From assembly GCF_014204915.1 (NCBI RefSeq), contig NZ_JACHMH010000001.1, positions 7,899,501-7,963,500 on the forward strand: a stretch of 64,000 nt of DNA, read 5' to 3'. Of this stretch, positions 34,267 through 42,497 are shown piece after piece. The translations under genes were made by a program, and so were the position numbers. This DNA comes from Crossiella cryophila. Its GTDB lineage: Bacteria; Actinomycetota; Actinomycetes; Mycobacteriales; Pseudonocardiaceae. Below the pieces are notes generated by a model. That model had not been told where the DNA came from, did not search any database, and worked only from the letters and a program-made list of their open reading frames with translations. The first letter of the stretch is position 1. Each line of letters starts with the position of its first letter.

Positions 34267-34681
34267 TCAGCGTTTCCCGCGCACCCCGGCGACCGCCACC
34301 CGCCCCACCCCCGCCAGACACGACCCCAAAAACGCCGCCTGGTCGTAGTAATCCCGCCACAGCACAACCCGCCCACCCCGCACCACGAACGTCCCGCACA
34401 CCCAGAACCGCGCGCTCCAGTTGCCGCGGCGGATGACGTCGAAGCGTTCGGTCAGCACCACCTCGCCGTTGGTGGCGATGTTGGTGATCTCCACCTCGCA
34501 CTCGGTGTAGAGCCGGTGCAGCAGGCCGAACTGCCTGGCCACCGCCTTGGTGCCGCGGGCGGCGGGCAGGGGGCATGTTCCGGTAGCTGATCTCGGGGGC
34601 GAGGTGGCTGAGGATCTCCTCGACGTCGCGGTGTTCGGTGGCCTTGAGCAGTGCGGTGACGACGTCCGCGGGAGCGAGCAT
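34267..34681 (-). pseudogene. Limonene-1,2-epoxide hydrolase/SnoaL-like gene with a +1 frameshift
   Basis: From ATG 34681 the protein starts normally (MLAPADVVTALLKATEHRDV, then LAPEISYRNMP), then leaves frame. A second minus frame continues the same family from LPAARGTKAVARQF through EVEITNIATNGEVVLTERFD and RFWVCGTFVVRGGRVVLW to stop at 34267. The break is a run of five C (plus-strand GGGGG, 34569-34573); four would restore one 137-residue frame. It may be a real mutation, a sequencing error or a slippery site. The restored protein would be a small alpha+beta-barrel hydrolase or isomerase. Confidence 0.75.
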
Positions 34682-34703
34682 GCGGATAGGCTATCCGGCG
34701 GGG

Positions 34704-35318
34704 TCAGCTGCCGGTGGCGCTGGGCAGCAGGGCCGGGCAGCCCGCGGTGACGTAGTTCTGGTCGTACTCGAAGTGCCATTCCTCGTTCTGGTACCGGCGG
34801 CACCAGCCCACGGCGCGGCCGTTGCGCTCCACCCAGGCGGCCGAGGCCAGTGGCTGGATGTCCACCGCGATTCCCTTGACGTGCATGGACTTCTCCGGGG
34901 TCAGCACGTACCGGCTGGCCAGCGCGGCGGTGCCGAAACGGCGCACCGCCTCGGCGAACTCGCGTTCCTGCTGGCCAACGCTGCGCTTGCCGTCGTTGAC
35001 GCACAGCTGCACCTTCGCCTCGGCCGCCTTGGCGCGCAGCCGCTGCCACGCCTGCGCCACGTCCTCGCGCAGGCCGGCGGGCTGCTCGTCCACGTACCGC
35101 TTGTCCAGCGGGCAGGGCGGGCCGGTCTCCGGGCCGGGGATGCCCTCCACCAGGGCCAGCGGCTCGCCGGGGATGGGGTCGGGGACCAGGCGGGCCTGGC
35201 CGGTGGCGCCCAGCGTGCCCACCAGCGCGATGACCAGCACCAGGGCCAGGAGCAGGCTGGTCAGGGTGCGGCGGCGGCCGGGGGCGGGTTCGGTGGACAC
35301 CGGGTCGAAACTACCCAT
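34704..35318 (-). CDS. M15 family D,D-carboxypeptidase (VanY-like), membrane-anchored
   Basis: 204 residues. An N-terminal membrane anchor (about 18-40) precedes a peptidase M15B domain with zinc ligands in SMHVKGIAVDIQ (H and D) and EEWHFEY (H). Such enzymes trim the terminal D-Ala of peptidoglycan stems. Start at 35318 just before the divergent methyltransferase. Normal length for a short VanY-like protein. Confidence 0.88.
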   Translation of the reverse strand: MGSFDPVSTEPAPGRRRTLTSLLLALVLVIALVGTLGATGQARLVPDPIPGEPLALVEGIPGPETGPPCPLDKRYVDEQPAGLREDVAQAWQRLRAKAAEAKVQLCVNDGKRSVGQQEREFAEAVRRFGTAALASRYVLTPEKSMHVKGIAVDIQPLASAAWVERNGRAVGWCRRYQNEEWHFEYDQNYVTAGCPALLPSATGS

Positions 35319-35383
35319 TCGGCGCAGCAGGCCACAGTTTTGGTGTCCTCAGCCACAGTTCGGCGGTGCGCTACCGTCCGGTT

Positions 35384-36016
35384 GTGGTCGAGGATGCCAG
35401 GCAGATCGTCGCAGCGGGCTACGACGTGATCGCGCAGGAGTACCTGGACTGGAGCGCACGCATCCAGGACGATCCGCGGTCGCGGTTCGTGGACCTGTTG
35501 CTGGCGCGGCTGTCCCCCGGTTCGGAGATCCTGGAACTCGGCTGCGGCGCGGGCGTCCCGTGCACGGCGAAGCTGGCGCAGCGGCACCGGGTGTTCGGCG
35601 TGGACCTGTCGGCCAAGCAGGTCGAGCTGGCCCGGCTGGCCGTGCCCGGCGCGCGGTTCGCCCAGGCCGACATGACCGACCTGGACGTCCCGCCGGCCAG
35701 CCTGGACGCGGTGACCGCCTTCTACTCGATCCTGCACGTGCCCAGGGCCGAGCAGCCCGCGTTGTACGCCCGGATCGCGAGCTGGCTGCGGCCCGGCGGC
35801 CTGTTCCTGGCCGCGCTGGGCGCCAGCGGCAACAACGGGGTGGACGCGGACTGGCTGGGCGCGCCGATGTTCTTCAGCAGCCATCCCCCGGCCCGCAACA
35901 GCGTGCTGCTGCGCCAGGCCGGGCTGCGGCTGCTGGTCGACGAGCCGGTCACCATGCACGAGCCGGAGGGCCCGGCCACCTTCCACTGGGTGCTGGCCAC
36001 CCCCGCCGGTCGCTGA
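35384..36016 (+). CDS. Class I SAM-dependent methyltransferase
   Basis: 210 residues. Start GTG 35384 is preferred to 35366 because TACCGT (35372-35377) six bases upstream fits a -10 box for a leaderless mRNA and the protein then starts in the usual way (VVEDARQIVAAGYDVIAQEY). The SAM motif is ILELGCGAGVPCTAKL, with GVDLSAKQ as motif II and YSILHVPRAEQP as the post-motif. Acceptor unknown. Confidence 0.87.
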   Translation: MVEDARQIVAAGYDVIAQEYLDWSARIQDDPRSRFVDLLLARLSPGSEILELGCGAGVPCTAKLAQRHRVFGVDLSAKQVELARLAVPGARFAQADMTDLDVPPASLDAVTAFYSILHVPRAEQPALYARIASWLRPGGLFLAALGASGNNGVDADWLGAPMFFSSHPPARNSVLLRQAGLRLLVDEPVTMHEPEGPATFHWVLATPAGR

Positions 36017-36042
36017 CCGGGACCTGTCCCGAACAGCGGTCC

Positions 36043-36048
36043 TAGCGT
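36043..36048 (+). promoter_or_regulatory. -10 element TAGCGT for a leaderless transcript
   Basis: TAGCGT ends eight bases before ATG 36056 of the secreted hydrolase, and no ribosome site is present, which fits leaderless initiation and supports the ATG over the upstream GTG at 36047. Confidence 0.4.
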
Positions 36049-36055
36049 GCCCGGC

Positions 36056-37036
36056 ATGACCACGAGAGCCACCGCCGCACTCGCCACCGCCGCCCTGATG
36101 TCCGGTCTGCTGCTCACCGGAGCCTCCGCTGCCACCGCCGCACCCCGCGAACCCTGCACGGCCAACTGCCAGTCCCGCCTGTCCCTGCCCGGCGGCGGCC
36201 AACTCCCCTACCACGCCACCTATCCGCTCACCGGCGCGACGGAGGCCAGGGGCGCGGTGGTGGTCGTGCACGGCACCGGCCGCAACGCCCAGGGCTATTT
36301 CGACGGGATGGTCAAGGCGGCGGGCACCCTGATCGAGCGCACCGCGATCATCGCCCCGCACTTCCAGACCGCGGACGACAACCCGCCGCAGCAGGACGCC
36401 CGGTGGACCAACAGCGGCACGGGGTCGTGGAAGGACGGCGGCAACGCGGTCCGCCCCACCGGGCTCAGCTCCTTCACCGCCGTGGACCACATCCTGCGCA
36501 CCCTGGCCGACAAATCCCGCTTCCCGAACCTGACCAAGGTCACCGTGGCCGGTCACTCCGCGGGCGGCCAGTTCGTCCAGCGCTACGCCGCGGGCAGCCC
36601 CGCCCCGGCCGAACTCACCGGCCTGGAGATCACCTACGTCACCGCGAACCCGTCGAGTTACCTGTACCTGAACTCCCAGCGCCCGGCGCTGGGTTCCTGT
36701 CCCGGCTACGACAACTACAAATACGGCCTGAAACAAAGGAATCCGTACATGTCCAGGCCCAGTGCCGACCAGATCCGCGCCAGGTACAGCTCGCGCAGGG
36801 TGACCTACCTGCTGGGTGAGCGGGACACCCTGCGGGACAGCTCGCTGGACACCGAGTGCCCGGCGGAAGCCCAGGGGCGCAACCGGTTCGAGCGCGGCAA
36901 TGCCTACTTCGACTCGGTCACCGGGCAGTTCCCCGGCCTGCCGCACCGGCTGGTGACGGTGCCGGGGATCGGGCATGACGGGACGGCGATGTTCGGGTCC
37001 AGTCAGGGCAGATCAGCGGTCTTCAACGGCAGGTGA
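36056..37036 (+). CDS. Secreted alpha/beta hydrolase
   Basis: 326 residues with a signal peptide (about 1-32, ending ASAATAA). The nucleophile motif is GHSAGG (in VTVAGHSAGGQF), the acid probably the Asp in LLGERDTL, and the base the His in PGIGHDG. Two Cys near the mature N-terminus (PCTANC) and others (SCPGYD, TECPAE) suggest disulfides. VVHGTGRNAQGYF is the oxyanion region. Substrate unknown, possibly an esterase or polyhydroxyalkanoate-type hydrolase. Confidence 0.83.
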   Translation: MTTRATAALATAALMSGLLLTGASAATAAPREPCTANCQSRLSLPGGGQLPYHATYPLTGATEARGAVVVVHGTGRNAQGYFDGMVKAAGTLIERTAIIAPHFQTADDNPPQQDARWTNSGTGSWKDGGNAVRPTGLSSFTAVDHILRTLADKSRFPNLTKVTVAGHSAGGQFVQRYAAGSPAPAELTGLEITYVTANPSSYLYLNSQRPALGSCPGYDNYKYGLKQRNPYMSRPSADQIRARYSSRRVTYLLGERDTLRDSSLDTECPAEAQGRNRFERGNAYFDSVTGQFPGLPHRLVTVPGIGHDGTAMFGSSQGRSAVFNGR

Positions 37037-37130
37037 GACCGTTCGGCTGCCCGAACGGGCGGCTTCCCCCGCCGACCATGTTCGCCGACCGTCGTGCCGG
37101 CGGAGAATGGTGGTCAGCGCAGGGGAGGCG

Positions 37131-39134
37131 ATGCCCGTGAGCAGCTCGCGTGTGGTCGCGGTGGCCAACCGCCGTGCGCCCGCCGCGCAGGCCGACCTGC
37201 TGGCCGAAGCCCTGGACGCGGCCGGACTGTGGGAGCGACTGGCCGGGATCCCGGGCGAGGTGCTGGTGATCGCCGGGGCCACCGGGGACCGGCGGACCTC
37301 GGTGGATCCGGTACTGGTCGAGCAACTCGTGGACGAGCTGTACGCGCACGGGTTCGAGCGGGTTGTGGTGGCCGCCGTCGACGGCAGGTTGCGCCCGGCG
37401 CCCGGGATACGGCGGCTGGACCTCGGCGGGGTCACCGCGCACGGCTCGGAGTACGGACTGGTGGAGCTGGGCGCGGACGTGGCCGAGGGGCCGTTCCCCG
37501 GGACAGGTGTGTTGCGGGGCATGGGAATTCCCCGGGTGTGGCTGGAGGCGGGCTTCCGGATCAACCTGGCGAAGAACGCCACCCACGCCGAGTTCGGGTA
37601 CGCGCTCTGCCTGGCGAACCTGTTGGGACTGCCCGATTCCGCCGATCGCCACCAGGACCTGGTGGCGGACCGGGACACCGGCGAGGTCCTGGTCGAGTTG
37701 CTCCGGCATTGCCCAGCCGACTTCCACCTGGTGGACGCGCTGGCGAGCAGCCACGGCCCGGCCGGGACCGAGGTGCCGGTGCCCATCACCACCGGCACCC
37801 TGCTCGCCGGGGACGACGCGCTGGCCGTGGACCTCGTCGGGGCGCGGCTGATGGGAGCCGAACCGCTGAGTTCACCGTTGCTGGCGGCCGCGGTGGCCGA
37901 GTTCGGGACGCCCGAGGTGCGGATCGACGGGGACGCCACACCGTATGCCGGGTGGCGGAATCCGGCCCCGGAGCTGCGGGCGGCCCGGCGCGGGTTACGG
38001 ACCGACGGCGCGTTGCGGCGGGTACTGGCGGCGGTCGGCGGTCAGGGCGAGGAGGATCCACTGCTGGTTCGCCTGCGGGACTGGCACAACGGGCTCGTCG
38101 AGGCCAGTGTGGACAGTCCACTCGCGACCCGCCAGTTGCGGAAATGCCTGGCCGCGCTGGGCTATCTGGACCGGCTGGCCAACGCCTGGCAGGTGATCGG
38201 CGCCAAGGACCGGGTGCCCCGGCCCGAGGTGGGACTGGGCATCGACCCCACGGACTACGGCCCTGCGGACTTCGCCGCGGTCGAGGAACTCGGGGCCGAG
38301 CTGGAAACACTGGCGGCACAGCTGCCCTGGGACGAGTCGGGCATGCGCTGGCGATATCTGGACGGCGCGGTGCTGTTCGGCTGCCAGCGCACGATAAACG
38401 CGCCCTACACCGAGTTCACGCCCAGGGTGGAGATCGACCGGGCGATCGAGTTCATGCAGGACTACCTTGGCGGGCAGGCGATCGAGGTGGCACACGACGC
38501 CGAAGGCCGGGTGATCCGGCGGCTGGAGCGGAACCTGTACCTGCCCCAGCCCAACTACGTGGCGTTGTTCGGCGGGCCGGTCATCGACGTGTGCAAGGTG
38601 GAGTCGATCCGGTATTCCGCTGACACCCAACGGATCCGGTGGCGGACGGTGCGCAGCCCCAACGGGTCGGCGGATTACGACGACGGCTCGGTGACCTTCG
38701 AGCGGGTGGGCGCGGAGCAGACCCGGATCGCGATCACCGTGCGGCAGAAGTTCGCGCTGCCGCCCGCCCTGCGCTGGTTCGACGAGCACCCCGAGATCAA
38801 GGCCCCACTGGTGACCGACGCCTACCGGCGGTTTTTCGGGGCCACGCTGGACAATTTCGAGGCCAGGTACGAGGGCAGGCTGTTCCGGATCGGCCGGGAG
38901 GGCGCGGCCGGGCCGCTGTTGACCACCACCGCGCACACCCTGTTCGAGCTGGGCCGGGAGTGGGTCCGCCAGCCCCGGCCGGAGACGGAAGGCATTGACC
39001 TACAAGGGTTCCGGCATTTCCGCGTGGGTCCGGCCGAACCGGACCAGCTGGCCGAGACCATCGAGGAGCTGCGGCCGGTGGCGCGGGACTTCCTGGCCGG
39101 GTTGCGCGCGGCGATCGAACGGGACCAGCGATGA
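37131..39134 (+). CDS. DUF362 domain protein with C-terminal SRPBCC-like region
   Basis: 667 residues from ATG 37131 behind AGGGGAGG; the open frame to 36975 overlaps the previous gene. The first 300 residues are a DUF362-like domain (INLAKNATHAEFGYALCLAN, LLGL), without the Cys clusters of ferredoxin-fused members. Residues about 430-600 look like a START/SRPBCC fold (VRSPNGSADYDDGSVTFERV). Its stop overlaps the following SDR gene by four bases, so both products are likely made together. DUF362 proteins have no clear biochemical role. Confidence 0.72.
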   Translation: MPVSSSRVVAVANRRAPAAQADLLAEALDAAGLWERLAGIPGEVLVIAGATGDRRTSVDPVLVEQLVDELYAHGFERVVVAAVDGRLRPAPGIRRLDLGGVTAHGSEYGLVELGADVAEGPFPGTGVLRGMGIPRVWLEAGFRINLAKNATHAEFGYALCLANLLGLPDSADRHQDLVADRDTGEVLVELLRHCPADFHLVDALASSHGPAGTEVPVPITTGTLLAGDDALAVDLVGARLMGAEPLSSPLLAAAVAEFGTPEVRIDGDATPYAGWRNPAPELRAARRGLRTDGALRRVLAAVGGQGEEDPLLVRLRDWHNGLVEASVDSPLATRQLRKCLAALGYLDRLANAWQVIGAKDRVPRPEVGLGIDPTDYGPADFAAVEELGAELETLAAQLPWDESGMRWRYLDGAVLFGCQRTINAPYTEFTPRVEIDRAIEFMQDYLGGQAIEVAHDAEGRVIRRLERNLYLPQPNYVALFGGPVIDVCKVESIRYSADTQRIRWRTVRSPNGSADYDDGSVTFERVGAEQTRIAITVRQKFALPPALRWFDEHPEIKAPLVTDAYRRFFGATLDNFEARYEGRLFRIGREGAAGPLLTTTAHTLFELGREWVRQPRPETEGIDLQGFRHFRVGPAEPDQLAETIEELRPVARDFLAGLRAAIERDQR

Positions 39135-40210
39135 CCGGCGGGCTACGGGCCGCGGTCACCGGCGCGAGCGGACTCATCGGCGCGCGGGTGGCACAGGCCC
39201 TGCGCGCGGCGGGATACGACGTCCGCGCGGTGGTCCGGTCGACCAGTGATCTCTCTGCTCTGCAAGGGATTCCGACCGCGACGGCGGAACTGGACGATCC
39301 TGGCGCACTGCGTGCCGCCTTCGCCGGATGCGAACTCCTCGTGCACTGCGCGGCGGTCTTCGCCTACGACCTCCCGGCCGAACGACTGCACCAGGTCAAC
39401 GTCGCGGGCACCGAATCCGTGCTGCGGGCCGCCGCCGCGGCGGGGGTGCGGCGGGTGGTGCTCACCTCCTCCGCGGTCACCTGCGGCTCGGCCGAGGGAC
39501 CCGAACCCCGCACCGAACGCGACCGGCCCGGCGCCGAATACCTGCCCGACTACTTCACCAGCAAGGCCGAACAGGAACGACTGGCCCTGGAACTCGGTGC
39601 GGCACTGGGGATCGAGGTGGTGGCCGCCTGCCCCACCACGGTGCTCGGCGGGCCCGATCTCCGGCTGGCGCCGAGCAACGCGCTGATCGTCGGCTACCTG
39701 CTCGACCTGTCCCGGACCACGTTCCCGGGTGGGGCGAACTTCGTCTCGGTCAAGGACGTCGCCGCCGCGCACGTGCTGCTCGCCGAGGCGGGAGTGCCCG
39801 GCGAGCGCTACCTGATCGGCGGCGAGAACCTGACCTGGCGGGAATTCCACCGCACCATCGCCGAACTCGCCGGGCTGCCAGGGCCGTGGCTGACCGCGAA
39901 CCACCGCGGCGCGTACCTCGGCGCGGCCGCGGCGGAACTGCTGGCCCACCTGCGCGCCACCACCCCACTGGTCACCAGGGTGGAGGCGCGAACCCTTGGG
40001 CGGCACCACTACTACGACCACGGCAAGATCGCCGCGCTCGGATATCGGCCACGGCCGGCCAGGACAGCCATCGCGGAAGCGTTGTCCTGGCTGGCCACCA
40101 GCCCACACCTGCCCCGGCTGGCCCGCGAATCGCTGAAGCCGGCGCCGGAGGTGTACCGGGTGCGGGAGTTGCGGGCCCGGCCGCTCACTCCGCCTGGTCG
40201 CGGGGCTTGA
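39131..40210 (+). CDS. NAD-dependent epimerase/dehydratase (extended SDR, HpnA-like)
   Basis: 359 residues. The Rossmann motif is VTGASGLIGARVAQAL (TGxxGxxG, about 10-25), the catalytic Ser region LTSSAVTCG and the active-site Y-x-x-x-K is YFTSK. A strand FVSVKDVAAAHVLL matches extended SDRs such as HpnA and dihydroflavonol-type reductases. It is four-base coupled to the DUF362 gene. The substrate might be a lipid or sugar nucleotide; the DUF362 partner gives no clear clue. Confidence 0.88.
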   Translation: MTGGLRAAVTGASGLIGARVAQALRAAGYDVRAVVRSTSDLSALQGIPTATAELDDPGALRAAFAGCELLVHCAAVFAYDLPAERLHQVNVAGTESVLRAAAAAGVRRVVLTSSAVTCGSAEGPEPRTERDRPGAEYLPDYFTSKAEQERLALELGAALGIEVVAACPTTVLGGPDLRLAPSNALIVGYLLDLSRTTFPGGANFVSVKDVAAAHVLLAEAGVPGERYLIGGENLTWREFHRTIAELAGLPGPWLTANHRGAYLGAAAAELLAHLRATTPLVTRVEARTLGRHHYYDHGKIAALGYRPRPARTAIAEALSWLATSPHLPRLARESLKPAPEVYRVRELRARPLTPPGRGA

Positions 40211-40493
40211 CCGCGGCCAGGTGGCGGGTCAGCTCGGCGAGCTGGTCCTTGGCCAGGATGGCCACCGCGCTGGCCGCGTTCATCCAGTGCGTGGCCGCGG
40301 CCGCGGTGGCGGCGACCGTGTGCTCCTGGGCGAACTCCAGGTAGACCTTGCTGAGTTCGTCGGCGGGGGCCCGGCTGGCGATCAGGTCGCCCATCAGCTT
40401 GCCGTAGGCGCCCCAGGCGGCCACCTGGTGTTCGGTGGCCTTGGTGATGGACTCGCCCAGGATGCGCAGGGCGGCTTCGTTGGCCTCGCTCAT
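40185..40493 (-). CDS. Small all-helical protein, phasin-like appearance
   Basis: 102 residues, almost entirely helix-forming and Ala-rich (TEHQVAAWGAYGKLMGDLIA, HTVAATAAAATHWMNAASAV). It overlaps the beta-propeller gene by four bases (coupled) and the convergent SDR gene by 26 bases. The amphipathic pattern recalls phasin-type or surface-binding proteins, but that is only a resemblance. It probably works with the beta-propeller protein. Confidence 0.65.
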   Translation of the reverse strand: MSEANEAALRILGESITKATEHQVAAWGAYGKLMGDLIASRAPADELSKVYLEFAQEHTVAATAAAATHWMNAASAVAILAKDQLAELTRHLAAVKPRDQAE

Positions 40494-41737
40494 GACTGTC
40501 TCCCTGGCTGGATTCGGGGACTCAACAACGTGCTGTGGTGGAAGCCCAGGCGCGGATCGGCCCAGTCCGGCAGGCCAGGGACGTACTCGCGCAGCTCCGG
40601 CATGGGCACCCGCAACCGGACCGTGTTGGCCGGGTAGTCATAGACCGTGATCGAGTTCAGGCCGCGGTTGGCGGTGAACAACAGGCTCTGGTCGGCGGAG
40701 AGCTGGCAGGCGTACACCGAGTCCAGCAGGGTGCCCCGCGCGATCCGCAGCGCGGCCAGGAAATGCTTGCTGTTACTGGGAAAAGACCCGCGGGTGAAGG
40801 AGTCCACGACCTGGCGGGCGGACTGCCGGGAAGCCCGGATCCGGGCCGCGGGCTCCGGGCGCTCGTCGATCATCCGGAAGCTGGCGAAATCGTCCAGGGA
40901 GATCATGATGATGGTGCCGCTGCCGCCGTTGCAGTAGATCAGTTCCCGGTCGGAGACACACACATCGGAGTTGACGTGCGCCGGCACGTCCGCGGCGGAA
41001 GCCCAGTGCCGCAGCACCTGGCCGGACTCGGCGTCGATCTCGTAGACGTACTCCTTGAACAACGCGGGCGCCCACTCGTGCCAGTCCGTGCCCTCCTGCG
41101 GCAGCACCCGGAAGGACAAGGCGTAGAACAGGTCCTCGCTCGGGTGCGGCGCCACGTGCCAGCAGGTGGTGGGCAACGGGATCCGCCGGGCGACCCGGTT
41201 GTGCAGGTCGAACACGCCGACCTCGCATGCCTCGCCGCGGCGGGGGTGGTCCATGCCGCCGTAGACCAGGTACCGGCCGGAGGCGGTCTGCTTGATCGCG
41301 TGCGGCAGCTTGAGCCGGTGCGCGCCCAGCTGTTCGGCCTTGCCGAGGCGATCGAGGTCGAACTGCCACAGGTGCTCGCCCATCGCGGTGACACCCTCGG
41401 TCCCCGACAGCCACACCGCGTGCGTGCTGCTCTGGATCGGGTGCTCCACCGCGGCGAAGCGCAGCGTGGAGACCCGCTCGGCCTGGGCCAGGGTCGCGGT
41501 GTCGTAGAACATCAGGTGCTGCCCGGTGTTGCCCAGGAACCCGGTCTTGTGGTCCGGGCTGACGCTCACCGCGTGCCCGCCGGCCACCCCGTCGAAGTAC
41601 TCGATCTTGTAGGCGTACCGTTCGGTGGCCGGGTCGTAGTGGAACACACAGACCCCGGCCCGGCCCTCCAGACCGTTCAACCCGTTGCCGTCCAAAGCGA
41701 TGTGGAACGCGTACGGGTAATCCTTGGAGCTCACCAT
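40490..41737 (-). CDS. Cytoplasmic beta-propeller-like protein
   Basis: 415 residues from ATG 41737 (MVSSKDYPYAFHIALDG). No signal peptide. Repeating strand patterns of the type GxYLVYGG...VGVFDLHNRVA and LLFTANRGLNSITVYDYPAN suggest a six- or seven-bladed propeller. Conserved-looking His residues occur in GGHAVSVS, SSTHAVWL, WHVAPHPSED and LGFHHSTLL, possible metal or substrate contacts. Not a recognised YVTN or carotenoid oxygenase sequence. A strong hairpin lies directly before its ribosome site. It is four-base coupled to a small helical protein. Confidence 0.68.
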   Translation of the reverse strand: MVSSKDYPYAFHIALDGNGLNGLEGRAGVCVFHYDPATERYAYKIEYFDGVAGGHAVSVSPDHKTGFLGNTGQHLMFYDTATLAQAERVSTLRFAAVEHPIQSSTHAVWLSGTEGVTAMGEHLWQFDLDRLGKAEQLGAHRLKLPHAIKQTASGRYLVYGGMDHPRRGEACEVGVFDLHNRVARRIPLPTTCWHVAPHPSEDLFYALSFRVLPQEGTDWHEWAPALFKEYVYEIDAESGQVLRHWASAADVPAHVNSDVCVSDRELIYCNGGSGTIIMISLDDFASFRMIDERPEPAARIRASRQSARQVVDSFTRGSFPSNSKHFLAALRIARGTLLDSVYACQLSADQSLLFTANRGLNSITVYDYPANTVRLRVPMPELREYVPGLPDWADPRLGFHHSTLLSPRIQPGRQS

Positions 41738-41745
41738 GGTCGCCC

Positions 41746-41795
41746 CCCGGCTCACCGGACTCGTCCGAGGGTACCGCCGAGTCCGGTGAGCCGGG
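41746..41795 (-). promoter_or_regulatory. 18-bp perfect hairpin at the ribosome site of the beta-propeller gene
   Basis: Arms CCCGGCTCACCGGACTCG (41746-41763) and CGAGTCCGGTGAGCCGGG (41778-41795), loop 14 bases. In the minus-strand mRNA the stem ends inside the G-run that serves as ribosome site, nine bases before ATG 41737. On the plus strand it is followed by AGTTTT. It may end transcription from the small gene at 41888-42259 and limit ribosome access to the next gene. Confidence 0.75.
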
Positions 41796-41887
41796 AGTTT
41801 TCCTTGTCCCCTCTGCCCTTTGGGGCGGCTGGCTGGCCCCCGGGGTTCAGCCTGGCCTGCGCCGTCCGCTGCCTACGGTGACCTCAG

Positions 41888-42259
41888 TCAGCCGTGGTGC
41901 GCCCGAATGCCTTCGGTGTTGTCGTTGAACTCCTCGATGTTCCGCGCGGACAGCTCCAAGGCGCGGGAATGGTTGTTGTCGCTGTGCTGGGTGAAGTTGC
42001 CCCTGTTGCAGTCATTGAAGCCTTGCACCGAGGACAGGTTGTTCCGCCACGAATAGGTCAGTGGGATCCGGTAGCCGTTGGCGTCGCAGTTGCCGTACTC
42101 GCCGTAGATGTCAGAGTTGGCGCCCCTGAAGTCGGCGTGCTCATAAATGGTGACCAGGTGGGTCTTGGCGTTGGGCTTGATCTTCCGCAGCTTGTCGCGG
42201 GCTTCGATCAGGTTGGTCGAGCACACGGCCACCGCCCGCCTGACGGTCTTGATCTTCAT
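41888..42259 (-). CDS. Beta/gamma-crystallin or I36-inhibitor-like small protein
   Basis: 123 residues if started at ATG 42259 (MKIKTVRRAV). The core LVTIYEHADFRGANSDIYGE, GNCDANGYRIPLTYSWRNNL and SSVQGFNDC resembles the Greek-key domain of beta/gamma-crystallins and peptidase inhibitor I36. Relatives are secreted, but here the N-terminus (CSTNLIEARDKLRKIKPNAK) is not a working signal peptide. Codon use is less GC-rich than its neighbours. It could be an acquired gene or one whose 5' end was replaced. Confidence 0.6.
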   Translation of the reverse strand: MKIKTVRRAVAVCSTNLIEARDKLRKIKPNAKTHLVTIYEHADFRGANSDIYGEYGNCDANGYRIPLTYSWRNNLSSVQGFNDCNRGNFTQHSDNNHSRALELSARNIEEFNDNTEGIRAHHG

Positions 42260-42406
42260 GAAAAACATGCTGGCCGGACGTGGCTGACCGAAAGGTGACT
42301 TCCGCGCACACCTTCGTAGCCGACCTCACTGCGGATGGTGCACAAGTCACGGCGTGGTCACGCGAGAGCAGCCCTGGGGTGTTCGAGAGGGCCAGGCGTG
42401 ACCAGC

Positions 42407-42446
42407 GCGACGGATCCGCGAACGTTCCTGCTCACTGATCCGTCGC
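42407..42446. terminator. Inverted repeat after the xylanase gene
   Basis: GCGACGGATC (42407-42416) and GATCCGTCGC (42437-42446), a 10-base-pair stem with a 20-base loop, 51 bases past the xylanase stop in its direction of transcription. The 230-base gap to the crystallin-like gene holds nothing else I can identify. Confidence 0.5.
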
Positions 42447-42497
42447 TTACGGCCGCACCCGGGCCGATCGCCCAGCCCTCCCAGAGACGAACACAGC

